Shown: one piece after another, positions 48,401 to 58,754 of the stretch
Position numbering within the stretch: position 1 is the stretch's first letter
Layout: each line of letters opens with the position of its first letter
NCBI GenBank assembly: GCA_030272155.1
Contig: CP126194.1
Span: 1,789,501 to 1,853,500 of the forward strand
Origin: Tetradesmus obliquus
Lineage: Eukaryota > Chlorophyta > Chlorophyceae > Sphaeropleales > Scenedesmaceae
Length of the DNA stretch: 64,000 bases
Direction: 5' to 3'
Notes under the pieces: generated by a model
Database searches by the model: none
Seen by the model: only the letters and a program-made list of their open reading frames with translations
What the model was told of the DNA's origin: nothing
Translations under genes and position numbers: made by a program

Positions 48401-48674
48401 GTAGGGTTGCTGCATTGGTAAGCTGCAGGTATGGGGGTTACGCTCAATACTGACCTGTTAGCTCTGCTGCCAGCTCCAGAGCATCCTCAAAAGTGTTGAA
48501 CTCGTTGACTACTGCCAGCTGGCCAGCACCCAAATTGTCAGGGGTCACTGCCAGGCCTTGGCAGTCAGCCAGCAGGATCCCACCACCCCACTGCTGCTGC
48601 CACTGCTGCTGCCAGGGGGCCAGCAGCAGCACGACAGCGAGCAGCAGTGTGACCAACCCTGAATGCATCATCAT
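39418..48674 (-). CDS. papain-like cysteine protease fused to leucine-rich repeats (intact copy)
   Basis: Thirteen exons (48455-48674, 47209-47373, 46760-46902, 46510-46545, 45962-46234, 45610-45728, 45107-45145, 44697-44776, 43998-44510, 42937-43709, 41269-42478, 40059-40888, 39418-39792) join in frame to 1591 aa, TGA stop. The start MMMHSG leads a signal peptide (LVTLLLAVVLLLAPW). A Gly/Arg stretch (GGRGRGGRGG) precedes the C1A domain: Gln128, Cys134 (exact papain spacing of 6), His313 (HAVALVG), Asn331 before SWGKG, then GLFRI. A Cys-rich linker follows, with a LysM-like stretch ('ESVSTIVEWFDLDYRLFIQR', inferred). Then come plant-type LRRs (e.g. 'LTGSIPPSYANLSNLKFLEL') with an internal LRRNT_2-like cap (CRLWKGVAC). 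There is no kinase or C-terminal membrane anchor, so the protein is probably secreted or vacuolar. The protease could process wall or foreign proteins bound by the LRRs; that role is speculative. Confidence 0.88.
41577..41940 (-). repeat. near-identical tract shared with the inverted paralogue (minus arm)
   Basis: Partner of 30794-31157: same length of 364 bp, two mismatches. It lies within exon 11 of the minus gene. Confidence 0.95.
45392..45519. repeat. two triplet tracts in a tandemly duplicated intron segment
   Basis: CTG runs at 45392-45421 and 45492-45519 each follow a similar unit (gcagtgYtgtggtga..., about 45353 and 45468), showing a local duplication of roughly 115 bp in the intron between 45610 and 45145. 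In gene sense they read CAG, unlike most intronic runs here. Confidence 0.75.
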
Positions 48675-49567
48675 AACCTATACGACGTGAACTGATCTGC
48701 TGTGCCGTCACGCAGCGGCTCAGCTGTCCGGGATAGACGCAGTGAATACCCTATGCGCCAGCGATCGCTGAATGGTGCTGTATAACAGCTTTGTGTGATT
48801 GGTGTTTGGTGACTCAGCAGACTACTAGTATGGGGCTGTGCCTCTCATCGCTGCCAAGCACCACGGCCGAGGCAGGTCACGAATTGCGTGCCAAAGTGCA
48901 GTCGATATTCACCGCAGAACTGTGCACGCTTGCACACATAGGTACTGTTGGAAGCCTCGTGGAAAAACAAGAAGTCCGATCAGGCTGGACCTCCGGCAGG
49001 GTCTGGGTATGTGGGGTATGTCCCTTCCTCGGCACTTCCTTGCCCTGCCAGTCGCTGGATTAGTCAATCCATACTACATGTATTTCCAGTACGCCATTTT
49101 GATTGATGTCACAACAGCTAAGCGACGTAGTAGCCACGCAGGCAGTAGGGTCACTCGGGTGACACCTGACAGCTGCAGGTGACAGCACGTTTGACTGCCA
49201 GCCTGTTAGCAACCGCCTGGGCCAGGTGCCCTACACTAAGCAACAAGACGCACTGTTGCACGTGCAATCACAGAACTGAATAGGCGCAGCCCATCCACTA
49301 GTTCCCAAACCCCCACAACTGAGGGAGCTTGTTCAAGCACAAGCCCTCTGCAAGTATGTTTGAACAGTTCGGCATGTGCTGCGGGTGAATCACCACAGAC
49401 ATTTCGGAACCAGGCAGCTGTGAGTTACCCCGATATTTAAGAAGCGGCAGCGACAGCCGTAGCGGGTGTCGCACCAGACACACATTGTACTGCAGCCCGT
49501 TAGAAAGCCCAGCTCGAGGCTGCGCTGGCCTCGGGCGCCTCATATACTGCCTGCGGCAATCCAAGCC
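48675..49567. other. promoter of the minus protease-LRR gene and CFAP251 3' flank
   Basis: About 0.9 kb without a recognisable gene. Short ORFs on the plus strand have no family resemblance. Both the upstream region of the protease-LRR gene and the 3' UTR of CFAP251 fall here. Confidence 0.5.
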
Positions 49568-52500
49568 TCATCCTGCAAAGCCCAGCACTTCTGATGTGAA
49601 TGTGCGCGCATCCACATACTCAGGAAGCGTGTCCTCAGGCTGCACTGCCCCAGTCAGTATCTGCAGCGCCTGCAGCAGCTCCTCCTGGCTCATCGCCTCC
49701 CCGCCCTGCTGCAGCAGCTCCAGCAGCCGATGCGAGGACAGCACCCCTGCAGTGCAGCACACACAACAGATGAGCAGATGCGCAAGAGCCTCACTCTTTT
49801 GCTTGCCAACATGCTGCAGGTGCGCATACGCGTGTGTCTAAACATGAGCTATTGAATTGCATCGCCAGCACAGCGTGCAGGAGCAAAAGGGCTCCGCGCA
49901 AAGTCCCTGCTTACTCACCAGCAGCCGTGCCAGCGCCCAGAGTGGTGAAGGCCTGCTCAATTTGCTGCAGGCTAACCTCTGCGACTGGCCGGTGGTTGAC
50001 ATATAGGCACAGGAATGTATCAAAGTCGATGCCGTCAGGCACGGCAACCTGCCAGCTCTTCTGCACATCCTGCTGCTGCTGCACTTGCCCTGCTGCTGCA
50101 TCTGCTTGCTTGAGCCTGCTGCTGCTCGCACTGCCGGTCCGGCTTCCAGCTTGAGACCCTGCTGCTGCTGCTGCTGCTGTTGCTGCAACAGAACCCGATT
50201 GTGCCTCAGGCTTGCCGCCGCTGCTGCTGATGGCTGCCTCGTCGTCAGGCACCATTGCTGCTAGGAATGCTACATGCGCCATGAGGCTGTCTATGTCTGC
50301 ATTAGAAGGGTAGTAGCCTGCTGCGCGCATGAGATCTGGCAGGAGTGAAACAGGCACGCGACCTGCAGCAGTGCAGCGGCAGAAGAGCAAGTTGAAGCTG
50401 CAGCCGTGCTAGGTGACAGCAGCGCCAACCGGGGATGCAGCCATGCATTGCTGCTCTATCAGCGGTTGTGAGTGTCAACAAGCCGCATGTCAAACAACAA
50501 GTCAGGGCTGTGCGCATACCATCTACATGCTGAATTGCCGCTTCACCGTCATGCATCTGCACACCTGTGATGTCATACGCCCCTGCTGTGTCCTGAGGCT
50601 GTGCCAGCAGCTGCGCATAGCAGAAGTAGTCACGCAGCTCCTCAAGCAGCGCAGGCTCCCCCACCAGGTGCGCCCACTTGGATGCTGCTGCTGCTGCGCT
50701 GCTGCTGCCAAAGCTGGCCTGCCTGCTGGGCGGTGGCCCCAGCGCTGCTGTGTTGACATCCCAGACATTGAGGATGCCCTGTTCACCTGCAGACATGCGC
50801 AGCAGCACGTAGCAAGCACCAGCTAATGTTGTAAACCCCCGATGCCAGTGAGAGCTGCAGTTCAGTGCTTTTTACGCAGCCGTCATGTTATACACGAGCC
50901 GATGCTACACATGCACTACTGCATTGCTTGAAACCCAAACCTGCAACACCTATCACTAGGAAGCAGCACAACGCGCTGCTGCAACCTCAAGCTCACCCAG
51001 TGTGACAAGCTTCCTGCCGTCAAAGCTGAGTGCCAGGCCCTTCACCTCCCCAGGGTGTGCAATCACGCCCATGCTGTGCTGCGGGTCGCCATCCAGCGGC
51101 CACACTATGAGCCCCACCACCTGCTCTGCTGTGCTGTATGCCAGCCAAGCGCCGCCATCTGTGACCGACCTGCAGCCAGCACACAGCAGCATGCATGCAG
51201 ACAGACGATGACGGCTCACCATGCACAAGCAGGCTGCTAGGTTGCCGATCAAATTCATAGACGGTCCCATAGTGCAAGTGCTAGTGGTGCAGGACTTCAG
51301 GCACTTTGGGCACAGGGTATGTGCGGAGAGCTGTAGCTGGCTGCATACCTGAACGGCAGCAGCTTAGTGATTGGGCCGCCGAAGGTCGGGCCCAGGTAGG
51401 TAGCGCTGGCTGCCTTTGCATCAGGGTTGTAGGCCTTGATCTTGAAGGCATCGTCTGCACAAGTAAAAGGGACACCAATTTGCATGAGCGCTGAGCTCTG
51501 CATCCGAACTACCAGTTCAGCTGCAACTGCACAGTGCTGCACGCATACGCCATGTTACATTCAGCTGAAGTTAGCATCTTCAAGTGCCCTAGCACGCCCT
51601 GCAAGCCCTTATCTCCTCCCAGCCAACTCTCACCTGCCACCAGCAGCAGCGTGTCCATGCTGGCGTGGCTGTAGTACGGCATCGGCGGCGCAAAGCACAT
51701 CGAGCAGGGTGTGCCTGCGCCCCCTGGTGCCACCACATCCAGCACAGCCAGCGCCCGCAGGCCTGCATTTGCTGCGTCTGCTGCTGCCAGATTGTACTCC
51801 AGCAGCCGCCTGTCAGCACCCAAGCTGAACAGCCGCGTCTGGCCTGATGGGGCCTCGCCAAAGTGCAGCCCAACCACCTCCTCTGCAGGAATACAAGCAG
51901 CAGCAGGCACCGGATGAGGCGGTTGGCACCTCACTGCAAGCTCTGAGCTGTGTCATGTTTGTGGTGGCTGCGGACACACTGCCGAGTGCAGTGCAGCGCA
52001 GCTGCATGCATGTGCTGTCTGCCACGCCCAAATACGCCCGAATGTCAACAGCAGGCCAGCTACAACAGCAACATATACAACAGCAACATATACAGCACCA
52101 TGCTGGCAGCACTCACTGTGGTGTGCCCTGAACTTGCCCACCAGGTCCCACTTGAGGAAGGTGCCCTTGTAAGGCAGGAAGCCGTACAGCAGCACCTGGC
52201 CGGAGCCGTCAGCGGCAGCAATGTAGCGCCCACTGGAAGACACACTCACCCTGCAAGGATGCAGCACAAGAAAAGCATGGCATGCAGGTTCATTCCCACA
52301 GCCAGGGGCACAAGGGCAGCGCAGGCCACACAGGAAGCAACTGCCACTAGCCACCTGCAGCACAGCTTCTACAGCGCTGCTTGCAGGACATGCTCGGAGT
52401 TCCGTTCCCACCTGGTGATTGGCTGCCGTGTGTTCTTCAGCACCACCACTTCCTCCAGCGTGTCCCCCTTGAGCACCAGCAGCTGCCCCCCAGCACACAC

Positions 52501-55063
52501 CAGCACCACAAAACCACCATCCCGCGCCAGTGCCAGCCGCGCCGCCTTCACATCCTGCCCCAGCTGCCGCTGCGCCAAACATTGCCTGCTGGCCAAGTCC
52601 CAGCGCAGCAGCTGCCCACTGTCTGCATCAAGCAACAGGAGCTCTGGCCGCAGCGGGTGCGCTGCAATGTCGGTGATGGAGCAGGCGGGGGCCTCCAGCA
52701 GCAGCTCTGCGCCTGAGGGGTTGTCTGGGTCGGTGGTGTTGAAGGACTCTGACGATACACTCAGCAGCTTGCCAGTGAGGGTGGATACCATGAAGTCGGG
52801 GGCAGCGAGCCTGCACGCGCAGCAAGCAAGTGTGTTGGCTGCGTGGCAGCTGCTATGTCAACTGCTGTCATTGTTGGTGTTCGTGACGCATGATCAATGA
52901 AACCCCAACCAAGTGCAGCAAGGTGTGCGCAACCCGGACGTCTGATGGTTCTCCTGCAGTGCTGTGCACTTGCTTTTGCAGTGCCATGCTTACCTGTGCA
53001 TCTGCATCACTGCCTGCGGCCGTTGCTGGCCCTTGGTGGCAAAGCTGACACAGCCGACAGGCCCAGCGTCCAGCTCCTCAAACCAGGCACACATGCGCAG
53101 CATGCTGTCAAAGAAGCGCACCAGGCCATCAGCAGCACCTGGCACAACAGTTGACCAGAAGTATCAGTACGGGAAGTTGCACACCTGCGATTGACAAGTG
53201 TGTGCATGTGTTTCAGACTATACTGCTTCTGAGCGGCTGACTCACAGTTGCTGCAGGCTGGCAGTGCCGGCCTGCCAATCTGACGCATCAGCTGCAGCCG
53301 CACCTGTCACCACAAAGCCGCCGATGCAGCTGAGGTGGTGGATGGCAGCGCCGTGCAGCCGCATGACCTTGATGGCGCGCCGGTCTGTGGCGCGCGTACC
53401 CATCTGCGCTGACATGCCCTGCTCATCCCACACCACCACGTCGCCATCTGCTGTGCTGGTGAGCGCCTGCAGGCACCAGATGGTGACAGAGCAGGCAGGC
53501 AATGTTGCTGCTGCCCATGTCGAAACCCTTGCTGGAGTGCACAGTGTAATGGGTATGGGCTGCAGCTGCTGTTGCTGTGTTGTGAGCACCGCCCACCTGG
53601 AGCCGATAATACTGCTGAAGCTGCAGCCGCAAGCCCTGTGGCGCCTTTGCGCATACATTTCCACCTTCTGTGATAGCAGCAGCAGCCCTCAGCTCTCACC
53701 TGCGTGGTGCCTGGCACAAACACAGACGCCACAAAGTCCCCTACGTCTTGATGGAAGTCGCCAGCCCTTAGTGGCGGTGAGAAGTAGCTGATCAAGCTGC
53801 TGCCAGGCAATTGGCTGTGCCAGAAGTAAGCCCTGCGCTTGCCGTTTGTCAGCAGTTCGCTGGGGTCATCTGGGTTGTAGCAGATGCGACTCTGCACGTC
53901 GCCTGCAGGAATGGGCGTGGTGGCTGAGGGCTGCAAGCTGCTGCTGCCAGGGCTGGCGGTCAGTGGCCGCAGGTCCCATAATGACAGCTGCGAGCAGTTT
54001 GGTAACGGCGTAGGTTTATTCTTGGCTGTGTTTTGCCAGGGCTGTAAAATAAATCATGGTACCACTGTGCTTCCAATGACAGTTGTTTGATGCCTGACGA
54101 GTGAACGGCATTGCGAGCTACTTGCAGGCGAAGCTTTTGCGTCACGGACGCAAATCATGGCCCCTATCAGCTCACCTCCTGCACACCGCTGCTGCTGTCC
54201 ACAGCGCTGAGCGTCGCCATTTGACTGGCATCTGGCGATAGCGCCACTGCTGCTACCCCAGCTGCATGCGGCCGCTGCAGCGTGCGTGTGGGCTGGCCAC
54301 TGGCTGGGTCCCAGAACACCAGCAGAGAGTCCTGCAAGAATAGTGTGGGCTGCTGGTGTTCAAAACCTCACTACATCATGCACATAGGAGAAGATATGAG
54401 CTCACAGTCACTGCTGAAATGGTGGTACCGCCAGAATTATACAACTGCAAGTGGCCCAGGTACGGCAGAATGTGTCAGCGCTGCTCTGCTGCGTGCGCTG
54501 CCATCATGCCCGCCGCAGCTGCTGTTGATTTGCTGCCATAGTGCCAGTATGGAAAATCCCAGTTGCTGCGGCTTCCCACACACACAGTACAAACCTTGCC
54601 CGCATCAGCAGACACCAGCAGCGACCTGTTTTCTGAAGCAGCCAAGCATGTGATGGCACTGCAATGGCCCTGCAAATGCACAGAAGTGAAGTCAGGGATC
54701 CGAATTCCGCATTTACTGTGCTACCACAACAGAGACAGTAATAGGCTGACCTTCAGCTTGTCATGGTGTGCATACATGGTGTGTAATACTGCATAGCTGG
54801 TCTGCTGTACCTGCAGGAATGTCTGCTTCCTGGTGCGCTTGTCATAGATGACTGCAGTGTGGGCCGCAGCATACACCACTCTATCGTTGTGCTCATCTGA
54901 CAGGTTGATGATGTTGCATGGCACGTTGGACAGCCCATACACCCACTGAAGACTCTGCAAGCAGCGCAGCAGTGGCGGAGCGCTGAGCCAACTTCACTGA
55001 TGCCTTATGGCACAAGCTGCACGGCAGGCCATCACTTACCAGAGCCTGAGTTTCGTCCGCCAT
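49568..55063 (-). CDS. CFAP251: CFAP251 (WDR66/FAP251), axonemal WD-repeat protein
   Basis: In Chlamydomonas FAP251 belongs to the calmodulin- and spoke-associated complex at the base of radial spoke 3 and helps set ciliary waveform. Fifteen exons (55040-55063, 54811-54954, 54595-54669, 54176-54331, 53700-53987, 53304-53466, 52994-53138, 52412-52810, 52117-52250, 51634-51882, 51349-51454, 50997-51169, 50547-50786, 49919-50362, 49568-49746) join in frame to 972 aa. The start MADETQAL leads to 'LQWVYGLSNVPCNIINL' and 'VYAAAHTAVIYDKRTRKQ', diagnostic of this family. WD-repeat sequence fills most of the protein ('DSLLVFWDPASGQPTRTL', 'TRLFSLGADRRLLEYNLA'). The C-terminus has EF-hand-like helices ('ELLQQGGEAMSQEELLQALQ') as in human WDR66, after an Ala/Gln-rich insert. 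It is divergent from the next ciliary gene. Confidence 0.94.
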
Positions 55064-55471
55064 TTTCTTTAAAACTAGCTCAACCAGCTATTCACATGGT
55101 TCGGGTAGGGGCAAGCACGGCCATGCTGTTCACACCTTCAGGAGGTGACCAGCTTCAAGCATGTGCCGGTCAAGCAAGAACTTCAACAGTTGTGCTTCTT
55201 GATTTGAACTTTGCGTTTATTGACCGTAACCATGCTGAGCATTGCTCATCGTGCTCAGGATCGGCCTAGGGTTTCGACAAAACTGATTTGACTGTCACAA
55301 CTGGTGTCGCTCGCCCGATTCAAGGCAACCCATGACGTCGCAAACATATTATGATGCAGAAAGGAAGATATCTGCTGTCAAGAGACCACAGACACACAAC
55401 AGCACTGCTGCTGAGCAGCACTGACATGAGTGAGAGAAAATAGCAGAACATGACGTAGAGACGGCCCCAAC
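55064..55471. promoter_or_regulatory. shared promoter region of two divergent ciliary genes
   Basis: Only 408 bp separates the CFAP251 start (-) from the ZMYND12/p38-like start (+). Both encode axonemal proteins, so a bidirectional promoter under common ciliogenesis control is likely. I could not identify a specific motif by eye. Confidence 0.5.
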
Positions 55472-57031
55472 ATGGCGAACTTGATCACGTACACGGTGCT
55501 TACACTAGGAGAATGCAAACTACACCAGCTGCACACAGGCAATGGCAAGGTGCGCACATCAGCAGCATCTAGGCAACACCAACTTACTGCTTGTAAGCAT
55601 GCAGTTCATCATAATCCGTATTGTACACATCACTGCTGCAGTTCTTTGTCATGGGAGAAGTGGCAGTGCAGCTCTTCCAGGAGACGCCAACATCATTCTT
55701 GCAGGTGCGCATGTTTGCTAGCAGCAGTGGTGGCACACGCTCTAGTTTGCGCATGTGCCTTGGGTGATTGTTGCTTTCTGGCACATGCCAAGTTGGATGC
55801 TGTCACCAGTGGTGCATACGCGCCAGCAGCTGGCCAGTCCTTACGCTAGCCGCAACACGTTAAAAAATGAAAACTCACCCTTTGCAACACGCACGTATCT
55901 GCTACACTGCTGCAGGAGCTGCGCAAGGGCAAGTACACCAGGACAAACAGCAGCGCACCAGATGTGCTGCACACAATTGTGCAGCTGGGATTGCAGGTGG
56001 AGGGCACAGCCAGCCACACTGGTGTTACCCTGCTGCCGCCGCCTACAGTAGAAGCACTGCTAATAGACCGGCGGCGGCATGAGCTTGTGCAGTCCTTCAA
56101 ACTGGCTATGCTCAAGCTGGGGTCTCAGGCAAGCATGCAGGGCAGCAACAGCAACAGTGACCGCCGCAACAACAGCACTTGGCAGCTAAAAGGGGGCCAC
56201 ACAGCAACAGCACTGCCTGCGGCGTGGCTGGATACTGTGAAATGGCGGCGGCAGGACAGCCAGCAGCTGGCAGCAGCACAAGAATATTATGTCTGCGCAA
56301 TGTACATGCCATGGGGTCGCCAACAGCAGAAGCTGCAGTTCAGCACTGACAGTAGTTTTGCGCCATGCTGGTGTTGCACGCAGGAAGCAGCGCGGCTGAT
56401 GGCTGCTGGCGACTATGAGGCAGCACTGCCGGTTGCTGTGGAGGCAGTCGCTCTGGGGGAGCAGCTGTTCAAGCCACAGCCAGCCCTGCAGCTGTTCCCA
56501 CTGTACTTGCTGGCAGCACAGGTGCGTGCTGCAGAGCAGTCGCAGCATGTAGCAATGTATGACCAGCAAATGTCTCCTGTAGTTCAGCAGCTGGCTGGTC
56601 AGCAACGCTGCTGCTGGTGACGCTGCCCGTGTAGTGCTCCAGCATCAGCCAGGACCTGCAACCATGCACAAACAGAGTTTGCTGCCTGGCGTGTCTGCAT
56701 GTTGGTGCTGCAGGCAAACCTCGGCCTGCGGCGTGCAGTGCAGTGTGAGAAGTGCCTGGCGCTGGCTAGCATGCTGGCCATGAAGGAGCCCAACATGACC
56801 ACCAACGTCATGCGCAGCCAGCTCAGCAGGCTGTATGGCCAGCTGTATGCCTTCCAGGTGCGTGGTGTGCTATATGCAAGAAAGGCAACATCACTGTGGC
56901 GCCAGTCAGCAATGCAGCTGTGGCACGACAATCATGCGTGCGAACAGCAGGCAGCACACTTGTTGGCAAGGTGCTGGCTCACTGCCGCCAGCTGCATCAA
57001 TTGAACTGCCTGCATTGTCCTTGCATCATGC

Positions 57032-57065
<34 letters not shown>

Positions 57066-57995
57066 GCTGCTGCGTTGTGGTACTGCAGAGCAAGGCAGAG
57101 GAGGCGCTGCAGGTGTTTGCCGAGGATGTATACTACTGCTCCATAGAATACGGCCCGCAGGACGCCCGAACCAGCCTAGGTTACTACAACCTGGCGAAGG
57201 TGAGGCAGGCACGTAACAGCTAGTCATGGTTGAGCCTTTTTTTTTCCAAAAACCCAGCTATGACTTCATTGCAGGGTGCTTGGAAACCTGTGCTTGCAAA
57301 TGGCTGTGATCTGCTCAGCGCCGCAATATGCCGTTCCTGGTGCCGCAGGTGCTGCAGTCCACGGGCGAGGTGCAGGGTGCGCTGTCCTGCGCCGACATGG
57401 TGGTGTCCATCTGGTCGTCCTGCCTGTCGCGCAGCGTTCTGGGGCTGCAGGAGGACGGGCAGCCGCTGCCGCCTGGCGCGCCCATGGAGCTGCCTGTGGG
57501 GCGGCTGCAGCTGGTGGAGGTGGCGGAGATGCTGCAGGTGCGTGCAGGAAACGAGAGTCACGTCGCACAGGCGTGTCATTGGTGTGCGTGTGGCCAGCAG
57601 GAGAAGAGGTGCAATGATGGTGTATTTGAGCGCGTGTCGCGGCAACATGGCATTGTGCATTAGCTTCTGGAGAACCAGCTTGTGTATCTGCCCAGAGGTC
57701 GGCATGTGTGTGCTGTGTGCAACCAGCCCAGTTCTGTCTGATGGCTGCTTGTCTGGTTGCTTGCTCGCAGGACATCTGCAAGTTGCGAGCTGACGCGCTG
57801 GGGCAGCAGCACCCTGGTGCTGCAGCAGCGCACACAGCAGCAGGACTAGCGCTGGCTGAGCTAGGCGACAGCGACAGAGCCATGCAGGAGCTACAGGCAG
57901 CAAAGAGCCTGCTGCGCCAAGCAGCTGGGGCAAAGCAGCAGCTGCAGCTAGTAGAGCAGGCAGAGAAGCAGGTATCATGCAGGGGTGGGCGGTAG
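55472..57995 (+). CDS. ZMYND12/p38-like axonemal TPR-type protein
   Basis: ZMYND12 partners TTC29 in the axoneme; the Chlamydomonas counterparts, as I recall, are p38 and p44 of inner-arm dynein d. Eight exons (55472-55549, 55642-55704, 55916-56128, 56384-56521, 56714-56857, 57089-57199, 57349-57537, 57771-57995) are nearly all phase 0 and give 386 aa, close to the 365 aa of human ZMYND12. The match covers 'AARLMAAGDYEAALPVAVEA' and, best, 'EEALQVFAEDVYYCSIEYG' with 'DARTSLGYYNLAKVL', then helical repeats to the end. The N-terminus (MANLITYTVLTLGECKL) shows no MYND zinc finger. Exon 2 is assigned by phase and acceptor quality and is less sure. The third intron starts with GC, not GT. The TAG stop at 57993 could be bypassed if a donor at 57972 is used. 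Confidence 0.82.
57031..57073 (+). repeat. interrupted CTG tract in an intron of the ZMYND12-like gene
   Basis: About 14 CTG units with one CTA end 15 nt before the tactgcag acceptor of the exon at 57089. Confidence 0.85.
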
Positions 57996-58754
57996 CACAC
58001 AGACAAATTGCAAGTCTCATACTGGCAACAGCTTTGTCCTGTTACTGGCATACGAGCCACAGGTTGGTGAATGTTGCCTTCAAAGGGGTTGCAGAGCTAG
58101 CCCCTGTGCAAGTAGGCAAAGGACATCGCTGACAGCACGCCTCGGTAAAAACGGTGAGATCTGGCATTAACCCTGCCAAGCTGCAACGCTTTCTTACGCA
58201 TCTTCTGACTGGGTTCAGCTCGTCTGGGCAGACTAGAACCCTGTGCCCGTGCAAGGCATTACATTGGACTCTGCCTGGCTAGTTAACTAGGGAAACGTTT
58301 CCCCTGTGCTGCAGGCCAGCCAAGCAGTCAGGTGTAGCATGTTTCAAAGGCACGGCTGACATTACACAGAGGTCAGGTTCTGACTGTATTCGGATGTGCT
58401 CTCAGTTCTCTGGCCATATCAACAAGCAGCACACTGTGCAGCAACGCTTGCTGACAACAGGCTATGCCAATCCCGTACCAACGCCGTCCTTGACATCTCA
58501 CCAGCACCCGCTATCGAAAAGACACATCCATTGCGTGTTCATGTCACTGCGGCTGCCATGGCTTGGGCACAAAGTTCAGCATCACTACTACAGTACTGTT
58601 ACTGGTTACAACCCCTGAATTCAAATCAAACCCTCAGTTTCGGGCACTTCGCTAGCCCCTTTCCAACAGGCTCCCAAAGGACCATTACAACCGCTTGGTG
58701 TACAGTAGCGAAGGTTCGCTCAAAACGCTGTTGGTCACGTCCCAGGCAGAGCCG
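57996..58754. other. intergenic: 3' flank of the ZMYND12-like gene, promoter of the BTB gene
   Basis: Tandem genes in the same direction are separated by about 760 bp. No ORF with family resemblance is present. An open frame runs upstream of the BTB start to 58695 but has no ATG. Confidence 0.5.

Larger units (their letters stand above)
23824..48674. repeat. large inverted gene duplication (two protease-LRR genes, convergent)
   Basis: Exons at 23824-33416 (+) and 39418-48674 (-) match one to one in order. Several have identical lengths: 143, 36, 119, 39, 773 and 830 nt. Introns are unalike except in position. The copies face each other across a 6-kb spacer that holds an aspartic protease gene on the minus strand. 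Apart from one extra intron in the plus copy, splice phases are shared. Confidence 0.9.
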
